NCBI GenBank assembly: GCA_025201845.1
Contig: MU603946.1
Coordinates: 1-64,000 of the forward strand
DNA from: Martensiomyces pterosporus
Lineage: Eukaryota > Kickxellomycota > Kickxellomycetes > Kickxellales > Kickxellaceae
Direction of reading: 5' to 3'
DNA length: 64,000 bases
This document shows, one piece after another, positions 10,576 through 20,225 of the stretch. Position 1 is the first letter of the stretch. The number at the start of each line of letters is the position of its first letter. A model generated the notes under the pieces. The model ran no database searches and was not told where the DNA came from. It worked only from the letters and a program-made list of their open reading frames with translations. The translations under genes were made by a program, and so were the position numbers.

Positions 10576-11173
10576 TGGCGTTGCTTGAGACAGTGAATGG
10601 AGGACTGCGGTTTCCTACGAAAAGATGTGCTAGTGGAAATATCAGCTTGAGTGGTGGAAGAAAAGTGAACAGACTGCTTTATGCCAGATGCCTGCTCTCC
10701 AGCCCCGCACCCCCGCCCCTTTATAGAATTCAGAGCACTGCACGTTTGCATGAACCCTCCATGTTTGCTGCTGCTGCCCATGCCCCTTCGTGCAGTAACA
10801 AAAGTGACGAATTAGGCAGCGGCGCTGTTTCTGCGTTGCCACTACCACATACCCGTGCCCGAAGGAAAGCCATTTCCTCCCGTCCACGCGCACCTCGTGA
10901 CCAGCGCAAACCATTTGAGCTACATGCCAAAGTCTCTTGTTCTCACGGAACTGGAGTAGGGGGCGAACGAGGATATACTCGCGCGAGCTGTGCTGACTAC
11001 GCCTCTCGCATCCAGCACTGAACCATGAGCGGTGGAAAATCATGCAGCTTTTCTCCAGCATGTCGCTCCATGTGGATCGCTCAGAGAAGCAGGCGGGCCA
11101 AGCTACAGCAAGTAACATGGTATATGTAGACAGGTGCAAGTAGCGCAAAAAAAAAAGCAATGTGGAAAATGGT
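10576..11173. other. Intergenic: promoter of DHTKD1 and 3' flank of dynactin p24
   Basis: Apart from the TATA-like element I see no further gene. An A run at about 11148-11157 lies just past the 3' end of the p24 gene. Confidence 0.5.
10718..10725 (-). promoter_or_regulatory. TATA box upstream of the conserved DHTKD1 gene
   Basis: TATAAAGG on the minus strand stands about 145 bases upstream of the ATG at 10575, next to a GC-rich stretch. Position and orientation fit a core promoter. Confidence 0.5.
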
Positions 11174-11854
11174 TTATGCGGTCTGCGCGGCTTCCAGCTC
11201 TGACACCTTGCGCTCCAGAGTTGTCAGGATCAGATCCCACTGTATAAACATCTCTGACAGCGTTTCGGTATCCGAATGGTATCTGTCAATGAGCGACGAA
11301 ACATCCGACACAGCGCTCTTGAACTCGGACATCTGCACGCCGTGCTTCGTCTCAATCGGGTGTAGTTTGGGAATTTGATCCGCCGCTGTCTTGTACTCTG
11401 GCTGGTTCGTCCTGGACTGGAGATCTTGGATGGTGCTGAGATCAGATAGCGTCTGCGATGCCCCGTCGTTAAGCAGAATCAGCTCAGCCTTGGCGTCCAT
11501 GCCGAGAAGCCGTCTGTGCAGGTCGAGGTCGCCGTCGCCATCAATAACGCCACTGAGCTTTTCGTCTACGTTCAAAGCGCAAAATTCAGCACAGATGGGG
11601 CAATTGCGCAGGCCTTAGCAATAGTTCAAGCTCATTCAGGTGTGCGCCAATACAAGCAAACAGCGCGATAGCTGCGTGTCTGCCAACGTACATTTTTGCA
11701 GTCCAAGTGCGAGGGAGGAGCTGGCCGCAAGTGTCCTGTTCAGCTGCCGCTCCACCTGCGCAACCTGCTCGACCAAATTCACCATCTCGACGCTGCTGCT
11801 CGCTGCATACACGCTGCGCTCAAGGGCCTCCAGCCTAGTGTTCAAAACATCCAT
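11174..11854 (-). CDS. Dynactin subunit p24 (DCTN3-like)
   Basis: Shoulder subunit of dynactin, the dynein activator for cargo transport on microtubules. Proposed exons, minus strand: 11854-11692 and 11565-11174, GT-AG, joining at a TAC codon, 184 residues; human DCTN3 has 186. The start is the ATG before DVLNTRLEALE, because p24 proteins begin with such a short coiled coil. An in-frame ATG nine codons upstream is less likely. The protein is mostly predicted helix with heptads, and the C-terminal segment LSEMFIQWDLILTTLE matches the LSxQFVQWDELL region of DCTN3. Sequence is otherwise poorly conserved, as is usual for this subunit. Confidence 0.78.
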
Positions 11855-12299
11855 GGTGCTGTGTGTGGAGTATGCAAGCAAGAGCGAGAATTATGCTGAA
11901 GAGCTGGGCGCAAGAAGGGTAGCGTGAATGCTGGAATTTGATAAAAACAAAAGGGCTGCCTGTGAGCCTGCAGCCTGCCTGTGTTTACACCAACCTGGCT
12001 AAGCGTAGCGCTGACTGCATGCAGCACCAATCAACCACCAGCAAGCAAGCAGCCTTCAGCGCATGTTGCTCGCTGCTTACCAAGGGTATGGAGGATATTT
12101 GGCCACCATCGCCAGCAGCACATATGCACACATCGGCTGCCACTGTACCACCGCTCTTCAGCACTGGGAGCACACTGTGGCTTTTGCAATGGAACTGCTA
12201 TGCAAGCAGGCGCAAATTCCCAATGGGGCTGGGAATTCGCTATTTTATTGTAACGGCACAGAATACCGGGCTGTTCTAGGAGACAAACAAACCCTACGC
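11855..12299. other. Intergenic: upstream of dynactin p24 and 3' flank of RPP1
   Basis: No gene seen. A CCAAT motif occurs at about 12028 (CACCAATCAACC). Both flanking genes are on the minus strand, so this holds the promoter of p24. Confidence 0.45.
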
Positions 12300-12959
12300 T
12301 TAGTCGAAAAGACCGAAGCCCATGTCGTCGTCGGACTCCTCCTCCTCCTCGGCGGGCTTCTCCTCCTCGGCAGCGGCCTCAGCACCACCGGCGGCGGCAG
12401 CACCACCAGCAACGGGGGCGGCAGCGGCGGCAGAGCCGACGTTCAGAAGGAGCTCGTTAACGTCCTTGCCCTCGAAGGCCTTGGCGAAAAGGTTGAAGTA
12501 GATGGGCTCAACGGAGACACCGGCGGCCTTGGTGATAGCCTCGAGCTTGTCGGCCTATAAATTGAATGGTGCAAGGTTCAGCGCCTGAATTTTAGTATCC
12601 AGTTGTGTTTCCAGTGAAATGGGGGCAGTCTGCTGGCGGCCTCTTCAGATTCGCCGCTGCTGGAACGAGACTGCGGTCAGGAGGACAGCCTGGCAATTCC
12701 AAATGCCTCCCCGCACACAGCTGCCACCCGAATGCAAGCATCGAGATTTCCACTCTCCAGCACAGTCCATGCGTATTCGACCTCCTCACCGCTCGCTCGC
12801 TGAGAGAGCGGGGGCGATACTGGGCGAATCCATCGGCGAATCCATCGCTCCGAGTCGCATCCGTTTTGCCAAGCTTCTCTGGGTACTTACGGTGATCTCA
12901 ACCTGGTCATCGGCGAGGATGAGGGTGGCGTAGACGATGGCTTTCTCTGCGACGGACAT
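12300..12959 (-). CDS. RPP1: 60S acidic ribosomal stalk protein P1
   Basis: Stalk protein of the large ribosomal subunit that binds and stimulates translational GTPases. Exons, minus strand: 12959-12891 and 12554-12300, GTAAGT to TAG, phase 0, 107 residues, the usual length. The N-terminal dimerisation domain starts [18 protein letters not shown], an Ala/Gly-rich hinge follows, and the acidic tail ends [12 protein letters not shown], the P-protein signature recognised by elongation factors. P1 rather than P2 is indicated by the ATLILADD start. The 336-base intron carries a duplicated 12-mer (GATGGATTCGCC twice) and a TACTAAAA branch-like element. Confidence 0.96.
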
Positions 12960-13569
12960 TTTTAATGGATACGTTTGTGTACTTGTACGGGACGAAGTTT
13001 AACTCTTCCGAGGTCAATCTCGCTTATTTGACACAACAATAGAAAGTTGAAGGGAAGGAAAAGAGAGAGAGAAGTGGGCTTGCTCGCTCTACTTTTCCTT
13101 GTATTTTTCCCAACCATTCGCCATTTCCTCTAGGGCCACGCCTATGGAACGCTATTTTCCGCCCACCAAGCTGCGCCAGCACCAGCACCAGCGCTCGCTT
13201 GTGCCTGCGAGCCGAGTGGGTGTCCTGGCATCCTTGCGGCTCGAGCCGCCCGGCGTCGGAGCACAGAGCCGCCGTCTGCTCACACACCAGGCTGCTGGCA
13301 GGCGCCGTCTACTAGTCCTGGCACCGAGAGTGCTCTCCTGTGGACACGCGGCTGCAGCTGTGCGGACACAGTGGCTGGTAGTAGACGAGCTAGCCCCTTT
13401 ATTTGGATGATCAGCAAGCGCTATTCTGTGGCAAAGCAACGTCACTAGTAGATGGCTGCATCTGCTCTCTCCCTTGACCCCTCTTCTTTTTCACTCCGCC
13501 CTGCTTTCTTGTTTTACCTTCTCTCCTCACAGACATCTTGCACATAGGCTACGGCGCGAAACAGCAACC
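12960..13569. promoter_or_regulatory. Shared divergent promoter region of RPP1 (-) and the thioesterase gene (+)
   Basis: The two genes start about 610 bases apart in opposite directions. The interval includes pyrimidine-rich stretches on both sides but no clear TATA box. I see no gene in it. Confidence 0.5.
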
Positions 13570-14061
13570 ATGGCCGCTACTAGCACCGGCGTACTGAAGC
13601 ACATCCAAAGGATTATGCAGGCTGCCACAGAGAGAGGCGGGTTTGAGACGCTAACAATGGCCAACGTGAAGCTCCTATCGGCCGAAGTCGGACGCGTCCA
13701 TTTCGAGATTCCAGTCAGCAAAGAGAGCACCAACGCGATGGGTGGCACCCATGGTGGCTGGCTGTCGACCATCGTCGATGTCGGCGGATCGCTGGCCGTG
13801 GCAACTCATGGGTTCACAACCACCGGTGTCTCGACCGACCTGTCTGTCTCCTTCCTGTCGGCATCAGGCCCTGGGCACAGGCTGCTTGTTGATGCCCAGG
13901 TGCTCAAGATGGGCAGGACCCTGGCGTATACTCGCGTTGACATCTTTAGCAACGAAAAGATGATTGCTACGGGGAACCACACCAAGTTTGTTGCGCGCGA
14001 GCAGCAGCAGAAAGAAGCCAAGGGCGCAGCCTCCGCTTCTAGCGAGGATGGCGCACAGTGA
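13570..14061 (+). CDS. ACOT13-like hotdog-fold thioesterase
   Basis: Probable acyl-CoA thioesterase of the PaaI/ACOT13 family, 163 residues and intron-less. The hotdog signature is visible around residues 53-75: MGGTHGGWLSTIVDVGG, with the conserved HGG and the catalytic-type acid Asp on the central helix. Then come STDLSVSFL and a strand region ending ATGNHTKFV. The ATG at 13570 is chosen because the family starts close to this point; an in-frame ATG 32 codons upstream would add a Leu/His-rich segment that could only matter if used for targeting. The tail after residue 140 is Gln/Ala/Ser-rich. Its 3' end converges with the kinase gene 230 bases away. Substrate chain length cannot be judged. 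Confidence 0.87.
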   Translation: MAATSTGVLKHIQRIMQAATERGGFETLTMANVKLLSAEVGRVHFEIPVSKESTNAMGGTHGGWLSTIVDVGGSLAVATHGFTTTGVSTDLSVSFLSASGPGHRLLVDAQVLKMGRTLAYTRVDIFSNEKMIATGNHTKFVAREQQQKEAKGAASASSEDGAQ

Positions 14062-14294
14062 GTGCTGCTGCTATGCTCCACGCAGTCCCTCAAATAGATG
14101 TCTTGCTACAAATGTCAAACCCATGGAGCATCCGACAAAAATGGAGGAAAATGTTACGACTGAACAACAACAGCGAAGAGGCGGCTGTATAAAACCCGAG
14201 AGGTATATGTAGAAACTGAAGTAACTGCGGTATAGGTATAGAGAAGGAGACGGAGGCGGACACGAAACAAAGGTGCAAATGGGTGCACGCACAG

Positions 14295-15428
14295 CTAGTT
14301 TCTCCATCCGCCAGGGATAGTGTCGGTGTTGACAGGCGACTGAGTGATGGGCGCGGCGCCATCAGCCGGGGCGGAAGCACCTGCCACCGAGACGACCGAG
14401 GCTATCGAGTTCTGCTGCTGGTTGTCGCTATCCGAGGAGCTATTCGTCGAGTGGTGGCTGAGCTTCCTGAGGCGGTTGACCGCCTGGATTTTCAGCACAG
14501 CACGGCGCAGGGTGGCCTTGGCATTAAAGTTGCTGATAACGTCGGGCAGCAGGTCGCGCGTAGACGCCCTGTCACCAGCCAGCCAGGGGTGCTGCAGGGC
14601 CTCCTCGGCAGTCATCCGGCGGTGCGGGTCGGCGCGAAGGCAGCGGCGGATGAAGTCCTTAGCGTCGTCCGAGATGCCCCACCAGTAGCGCTCGTCAAAC
14701 TCAATGTTGTCGGCCTGTATCGCCTGGATGAGGCTGTTGGGGTCCTCATACCGCCAGAAGGGCGAATAGCCGCAGAGCGTCGAGAACGTAACCACGCCCA
14801 TCGACCAAATATCAACGGGCTTGCCGTGGCCCTGGCGGAGGAGAATCTCGGGAGCAGCATAGCCAAACGACCCACACACGGTGGTAAGAATCTCGTCGTC
14901 GCTCTTCATAATACGTGCGATACCAAAGTCAGCCAGCATGAGCGGCGCATCCGGCGACTCATCCCTAAAGATAAAGTTCTCGGGTTTGATGTCTCTGTGC
15001 ACGACGTTGTGCGAGTGCAGGTAGGCGATGGACTGGTAGCCGGTACGGATATGGTTGACTGCGTCCTTCTCGGAGAAGTGGCCGTAGTCGCAAATCTTTT
15101 GGAACAGCTCGCCGCCGGTGCAGAGCTGGAACACAAGGTAGTACTTGTCCTTGGACTCGAACCAGTCCAGGAGCTGGACAATGTTTGGGTGGTGGAGGTG
15201 GCGGACGACGTTGATTTCCTTCAGAACCATCTGCTCGTCGCCGCTCAGCGCGGTCTTCTTAATGACCTTGACCGCAACATGGCGGCCGTCGGGGTTGAAT
15301 ACGGCCTCCTTGACCTCGCCAAAGGTTCCTGCTCCCAGGGTCTTTCCAAACGTGTAATACTGCTTGCGCTCGTATGATTGCGGCTGCTGGACGAACGAGT
15401 GCCACATTCCGCGAATGGCTGAAGACAT
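14295..15428 (-). CDS. Calcium/calmodulin-dependent protein kinase, CaMKI type
   Basis: Ser/Thr kinase of the fungal CMK family, 377 residues from the ATG at 15428; an in-frame ATG 24 codons upstream is possible. Kinase landmarks run in order: glycine loop GAGTFG, lysine in VAVKVIKK, HRDIKPENF, DFG in LADFGIARI, and APE in CGSFGYAAPEIL. After the kinase fold comes ISNFNAKATLRRAVLKIQ, like the autoinhibitory and calmodulin-binding segment of CaMKI. The tail is Ser/Gln/Ala-rich. Odd: the activation-loop position that is normally Thr (CGTPGY, target of CaMK kinase) is Ser here, and the following Pro is Phe. No intron. Confidence 0.9.
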   Translation of the reverse strand: MSSAIRGMWHSFVQQPQSYERKQYYTFGKTLGAGTFGEVKEAVFNPDGRHVAVKVIKKTALSGDEQMVLKEINVVRHLHHPNIVQLLDWFESKDKYYLVFQLCTGGELFQKICDYGHFSEKDAVNHIRTGYQSIAYLHSHNVVHRDIKPENFIFRDESPDAPLMLADFGIARIMKSDDEILTTVCGSFGYAAPEILLRQGHGKPVDIWSMGVVTFSTLCGYSPFWRYEDPNSLIQAIQADNIEFDERYWWGISDDAKDFIRRCLRADPHRRMTAEEALQHPWLAGDRASTRDLLPDVISNFNAKATLRRAVLKIQAVNRLRKLSHHSTNSSSDSDNQQQNSIASVVSVAGASAPADGAAPITQSPVNTDTIPGGWRN

Positions 15429-16250
15429 GGACAGCGGATTCGAGCTATTGGGTATAGTATGAAGTAAGCAGAGCGCGGTGCTGGGCCTGGAGAAGAACAC
15501 GAATAATAAACAACACGGGAAAAATTACTGTGCCAAGTGGAGGAGAGCCTAGTGGTGAGAAAAAAACAGGGAAAAGGAGGGATAGGGTTGCTCCAAAGTG
15601 GAGTTGTGCTTGTTTTTTTTCTTGCGCGTGTTGAGGCGCTTTGCAGTGGGGCCTCCCCAGTGTTTATGTACTCAAGCTGGGAGGGGAGGGATGGGCTGCC
15701 GAAGCCAATCTCCAACGCGGGCATGGCGCATGCATTGGTACCAGCTAATATCTGTGCACCCTTCCCCAGACTGCTCTTCTTGGCATTCTATATAAAGAAC
15801 TGCTCGCCCGTTTACTTCTGCGTGTGTGTGTGTGCATGCGAGTGGTGTATTCTAGATACTTGTGAGTAAAAGAATGCGATTTTGCTTCTTGGCGGTTGTC
15901 TCCAAGGCGTCCTCTACGCAGGTCTAGCTCAAAGCACGCATGCGTGATATAGTGCAAGAGCAGCAGGCGCTTGGCCAGTGTAGCGACTGCTGAAAGCTGT
16001 GCAGCAAAACGCAGGCTGCCGCCAGAACACATGCTGCTCAGCACGCCTTGGTGCTTTCTTGATTTTTGTGCTCAATGTTCACTCCCAGGCCGTCAATCAC
16101 ACACGCAGCCGTGTACAAAGGCGTAGCACGGATGCTGAATATAGACAGAAAACGCTATTTGGAAGCACGCTTTCCCTGCGCTTTCTTTCCGCTCTCGTCG
16201 GAAGAACGACGCTCAGACGAGCAAGATGGAGCCTGACTCGCATTCTATTT
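15429..16250. other. Intergenic: promoter of the CaMK gene and 3' flank of GPN2
   Basis: Holds a short (GT)n run at about 15820-15838 and a TATATAAA-like element near 15789, about 360 bases upstream of the kinase ATG and readable in either direction. No supportable gene. Confidence 0.45.
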
Positions 16251-17273
16251 TTATTGGTCGTGATGCTCTACGATTGACAAGCCCTCAATCATGCTGCCAA
16301 GCTTAGAGCTTGCTGCAGGCCCACCGCCGCTGCCGCCACTGCCGCCACTGTTGCCACTGTTGCCACTGTTGCCACTGTTGCCACTGTTGCCACCGCTCAC
16401 CAAAGCGCTATACCGCACCTGTGCCTCTCTGGCCTCAACCAAGAGATCCGTGGCATCAGCAGCCATGAGAATATTCTCGTTGCCCTCAGTCAGCGCACCA
16501 AAGATGTACCCATTGGCTTTGTCCACCTCCTTGAGCAGACTGGCCACCGAGCGCTTGTCCTGGATGCTCAGCGTGTTGAACCCAACCAAGTTAAAGTCCT
16601 CGATAAGCTCGCAGATCGCCTTGTTGAGTTCGCCGAACCGCTTGCTCGTCTCACGCTCATTCAGGTGGAAGAGCAAATACGACAGATCCATCACGCTGGT
16701 ATAGTACTCGAGATTAAAGTCAAGCTCGCCAAACGACTCGAGCAGATCGATCTTTGACAGAACATTGATGTGCGGCAGCTCAAGCATCGTCATTGTGGTC
16801 AGTGACAGCAGAAGCACTGAAATGAACTTTGCTGCCTCCGTGCAGTAGCTTGCATCGACGAGCTGCAGACATGCCAGGCGGTAGTCCTGCGCCTCCAAGT
16901 GCCGCACAATCCGCTTAATTGACTGGTTATGTGTGTACAGCTCCACCTGGCCAGGGCAGTCGAATATGAAGTAGCACTCGTCCTTGGCATACGGCTTGAG
17001 CTGTGCGTCGAGCCACTCGACGTTCTTTTCCAAGTACTCGATGCAGTACACCATCCCGCCGTTAGGCCCCAGCTGGTATGCATCCATCGCGTCGCCCAGC
17101 GTGATAAGATCCTCGATATTCACGCTGCTCTCGTACGGCGTGTTTTCGTTCGCCGGGTCTAGGTTCACTATGACCGTCTTGCGTCCCATTGCATTAAGGA
17201 ACTGCTGCACGCCATTGCAGTATGTCGTCTTTCCCGATCCCGGCGGGCCGATAACTACCTGACCAAAAGGCAT
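16251..17273 (-). CDS. GPN2: GPN-loop GTPase 2
   Basis: Cytoplasmic GTPase of the GPN family, needed for assembly and nuclear import of RNA polymerases II and III. The 340-residue single exon starts MPFGQVVIGPPGSGKTT with the P-loop at residues 9-16. The diagnostic Gly-Pro-Asn loop is in LGPNGGMVYC. FDCPGQVELY is the G3 region and LSKIDLL the NKxD-equivalent G4. Family proteins are about 300-350 residues long. The start is chosen because the P-loop always lies within the first 20 residues. Near the C-terminus a nonameric DNA repeat encodes (Gly-Asn-Ser)n then Gly-Gly-Ser. It lies 245 bases downstream of RAD3 on the same strand. Confidence 0.94.
   Translation of the reverse strand: MPFGQVVIGPPGSGKTTYCNGVQQFLNAMGRKTVIVNLDPANENTPYESSVNIEDLITLGDAMDAYQLGPNGGMVYCIEYLEKNVEWLDAQLKPYAKDECYFIFDCPGQVELYTHNQSIKRIVRHLEAQDYRLACLQLVDASYCTEAAKFISVLLLSLTTMTMLELPHINVLSKIDLLESFGELDFNLEYYTSVMDLSYLLFHLNERETSKRFGELNKAICELIEDFNLVGFNTLSIQDKRSVASLLKEVDKANGYIFGALTEGNENILMAADATDLLVEAREAQVRYSALVSGGNSGNSGNSGNSGNSGGSGGSGGGPAASSKLGSMIEGLSIVEHHDQ
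16341..16392 (-). repeat. Nine-base tandem repeat inside GPN2 encoding Gly-Asn-Ser units
   Basis: TTGCCACTG on the plus strand is repeated about five times almost perfectly, giving a flexible (GNS)n linker. The homogeneity suggests recent slippage and a length-variable minisatellite. Confidence 0.8.
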
Positions 17274-17517
17274 TAGCGTATGTGCTTGATCCCAGAAGAA
17301 GAGACGGGGCGAAAGCGGAAAAGGCAGCGGATGACTCCAAAGCAGCGAAACTGGCCAGATGGACAGGCAAAAACAATAAATCACTTCTCGGAATTTGGTA
17401 GCAGCAACACCCAGCATGCATGTATGGGAGGTGTCGTCAGAAAATACCAGTGACACTTGGGCACTAGAAGCGTGCATGTTGCGACTTGACATGGAACCAA
17501 AACTAGGAAACGGCTGG

Positions 17518-19830
17518 CTAGTGGACCTCTTCAATGTCCATGCTGCTAGAATCTGCAGCGGGGCCCATGTTGGCAATATCGCCGCGTCCGCCGTGCTGAA
17601 CGATGTGCTCGTTCGCCCACATGCTGATCCCGAGCTGCGCTTGCGTGTCAAATGGCTGTGCCATCACCTTGAGGAACTTGCGCGTCAGCCCAACCGCCAT
17701 GTCCGTCGACAAGTTGAGACTGGTTTCTGTGAGGCACGCCTGGATCCACCTTGGAAGCTTAGACCTCTTATCGGCTCTCGAGTAGCGCTTGTCGGCGAGA
17801 ACCATCAGACCGTAGTCCGTCTTACCCCGCAACACACGCCCAATGCACTGCGATGCATGGCGGATGGCATCAAAGGTGAGGAAGTCGCTTTCGCGGATCT
17901 GGTGGGCCTCACGCAGGAATTCGAGCCGAGCCTTGAGGATCCTTGATTCAGTGTACTGGTAGGGGATTCCAAACATGATTACAGCGCGCCCGTAGTTGTG
18001 GTCAAAGTCAATGCCCTCGCTGACCTTGCCCCGCGCCACGGAGAGCAAAATGGCGCCACGGCCGTTGTCGCACGCCGCACGGTAGTTCTGCAGCGCAACC
18101 GAGGTTTCAGCGGCATCAGGAGTCTCGACAAAGATCAGCTTGTGCTTCCACACGTCCTTCAGCACGCCAATCTCATTCCACATCGACACAATGCTCTCCA
18201 TGTACAGGTATGAAGGGAAGAACGCCACAATGCCGTCGGGCACAGTGCGGGACATCTCGATAAGCAGGTTGCCAAAGTTGCGCACAACAGCGGGGTCGTT
18301 GCGTACCTCAAACTTGCTGCTCATCGTCACCTGGTCGCTGCCGCGGGTGACGACCAGCGGAGCAAAGCACTGCCTGGCAAGCGTCATTGTGTAGGACTCT
18401 TGCACCGAAGGCGTGAACTCAAGCATCTTTGGATACATGTCCATGGGCGACAGGGTTCCCGACGTGATGATTACCGTGTGGAACCGCTGGAACACGGGCC
18501 GCATAGCAATCGCTGCGTCCAGGCACGCCAGGTGCAGCACGGGGTTGGGCACTGTCGACTGGTCGCTTTCAAAGGGCTCAAAGAGAACCATGAACCCAGT
18601 GTCGTACGTTGCACACAGCGTTGCAAATCCAGCGACTTTTGCCAGGGACCCGTACTCCTCCAAATCCGTCAGCTCCAGCGTCCGCACCAGCGAGGCTAGC
18701 CGCTCGGCGCAGAACCGCAGCGGCTTCCGTTCGATATACGTGATCTCCTTAATGTGCTGCAAGAACGACGGCGTGGTTTCCGCTACCACGTGCATAACGC
18801 GCATGCGAGCCTTGAGGTACTCGACAAACCTCTTGAGGAACATCACAAAGTGCTCGGCGCGGCGGATATTGCCAGGCACAGCTTCGTGCAGAATATCGTC
18901 AGGCAAGATTGGGTTTGTCATAACAAGGTCCTCGTCACGCGCAGCCGACACATCGCGCAGGCCCTCAACCAGCTGTTTATACTCGTTCTTGAGCTTTTCC
19001 GAGTCCTGCTGCTTCAGCTCATCGACGCGCTCGGCTAGCCTCTGCACGCTAGTTGAGCTTGCCCTAAGCGTGTACTGGTTGATGTCGATGCTCAGCGAGT
19101 CGATGCAGATACCGTCGATGTTGTGAGCCTCATCAAACACGATAATCGAGTCCTTTGAGAACTCCTTTGACACCAGGTCCGCTACCTTTGGGTCCACCAT
19201 GTAGTGGAAGCTGAATATGATGACGTCGGCAAAGGGGATGACTCTGCGCGACAAGTAGTAGGGGCAGAGCCCCTGCTCGCGGCCATAGTCGGTCAGGTCC
19301 TCCAGCGTGTACACGCTCGAGGGCAGGAGGTCGACGGGGTCAACGGTGGATATTTTCTCAAAGAAATCGCACAGCTCAATGCCGCCCTCCGTCTTTGCCT
19401 TGTTGCGCACCCATGAGGTCGTCATTTCGCGGCACTTTGCATCCACAACCTTGCCCTTCCGTTCCTTGCTGACCCGTGGGTGCACGCAGAGGTTCTTTCG
19501 CGACGTGAGGCCCAGTCCGAGGAAGCTTTCGTCCTTGCAGCCATGCTTCTGTCGGTATGCAATCAGCCGCTTGAGCTCAGCAAGCGCCTTGTCGATCTCT
19601 GGCACCGTACGCGAGCAGTACACCAGCTTCCGGCGTCCTGGGTAGAACTGCTGGTAGGCGATGATCAAGGAAAGAAGCGACACCGTCTTGCCGGTTCCCG
19701 AGGGCATCTCCAGCATGCCATGGCCCCTGTTGTCCAGGCTCTTCTTTAGAGCACACATGTACTGGTACTGCTCAGGATACACATAGTCATATGGGAATAT
19801 AACTGGCAGGTCGTCGATGTAGAACCTCAT
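17518..19830 (-). CDS. RAD3: TFIIH 5'-3' DNA helicase subunit XPD/Rad3
   Basis: Superfamily 2 helicase with an iron-sulphur cluster, subunit of TFIIH in nucleotide excision repair and transcription. Single exon of 770 residues; yeast Rad3 has 778 and human XPD 760. It starts MRFYIDDLPVIFPYD, typical of the family. Walker A is MPSGTGKTVS near residues 42-51. Four cysteines for the 4Fe-4S cluster lie at NLCVHPR, DAKCREM, IELCDFF and QGLCPYY. The DEAH box is VFDEAHNID. Helicase domain 2 contains SVARGKVSEGIDF and the QCIGRVLRGKTDYG motif VI. The C-terminus is short and acidic. A divergent promoter of about 395 bases separates it from LUC7. Confidence 0.98.
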   Translation of the reverse strand: MRFYIDDLPVIFPYDYVYPEQYQYMCALKKSLDNRGHGMLEMPSGTGKTVSLLSLIIAYQQFYPGRRKLVYCSRTVPEIDKALAELKRLIAYRQKHGCKDESFLGLGLTSRKNLCVHPRVSKERKGKVVDAKCREMTTSWVRNKAKTEGGIELCDFFEKISTVDPVDLLPSSVYTLEDLTDYGREQGLCPYYLSRRVIPFADVIIFSFHYMVDPKVADLVSKEFSKDSIIVFDEAHNIDGICIDSLSIDINQYTLRASSTSVQRLAERVDELKQQDSEKLKNEYKQLVEGLRDVSAARDEDLVMTNPILPDDILHEAVPGNIRRAEHFVMFLKRFVEYLKARMRVMHVVAETTPSFLQHIKEITYIERKPLRFCAERLASLVRTLELTDLEEYGSLAKVAGFATLCATYDTGFMVLFEPFESDQSTVPNPVLHLACLDAAIAMRPVFQRFHTVIITSGTLSPMDMYPKMLEFTPSVQESYTMTLARQCFAPLVVTRGSDQVTMSSKFEVRNDPAVVRNFGNLLIEMSRTVPDGIVAFFPSYLYMESIVSMWNEIGVLKDVWKHKLIFVETPDAAETSVALQNYRAACDNGRGAILLSVARGKVSEGIDFDHNYGRAVIMFGIPYQYTESRILKARLEFLREAHQIRESDFLTFDAIRHASQCIGRVLRGKTDYGLMVLADKRYSRADKRSKLPRWIQACLTETSLNLSTDMAVGLTRKFLKVMAQPFDTQAQLGISMWANEHIVQHGGRGDIANMGPAADSSSMDIEEVH

Positions 19831-20225
19831 GTCTGTGCAGAAGCAGAGTCAGTAAGGAAGGCAGAGCGCAGGATCGCTATATGGTGCTGGGGAAAGAAAA
19901 GAGAAGAGAAAAGTAGGAGCCTTGGACGAGTCTGCTGCTGCGGAGCCCTCGTGCGCCCGCACTCCGCAGCTGAAAGCAAGGTATAAGGACTGGTGCTCTG
20001 GCGCCAAAACGAATGGGCATGGTCATGTGTGTCACGTGAGCAGGTGTTATAACCGTAAAGTCCACTGGGGCTGAGGTATAGGCCCACGAATTGCATTTTC
20101 TTTTTGGAGGGCTGAATCCCATTGCTGTCGCTGCGCACACTGCTTTGGTACCTCTGTTTCTCGCACCACACTCACACGGCTTTCCCAAGTTATAGCCTAG
20201 CACACACCACGCATATACGCAAACC
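19831..20225. promoter_or_regulatory. Divergent promoter between RAD3 (-) and LUC7 (+)
   Basis: A 395-base gap separates two start codons facing away from each other. It contains CACGTGA at about 20034-20040, an E-box core of the kind bound by bHLH factors, and a TTATAA-like element near 20047. Function is inferred from position only. Confidence 0.45.

Noticed and set aside
12063..12560. Plus-strand Gly/Leu-rich frame at the RPP1 locus
   Set aside because: It is the reverse of the Ala-rich hinge and acidic tail of P1.
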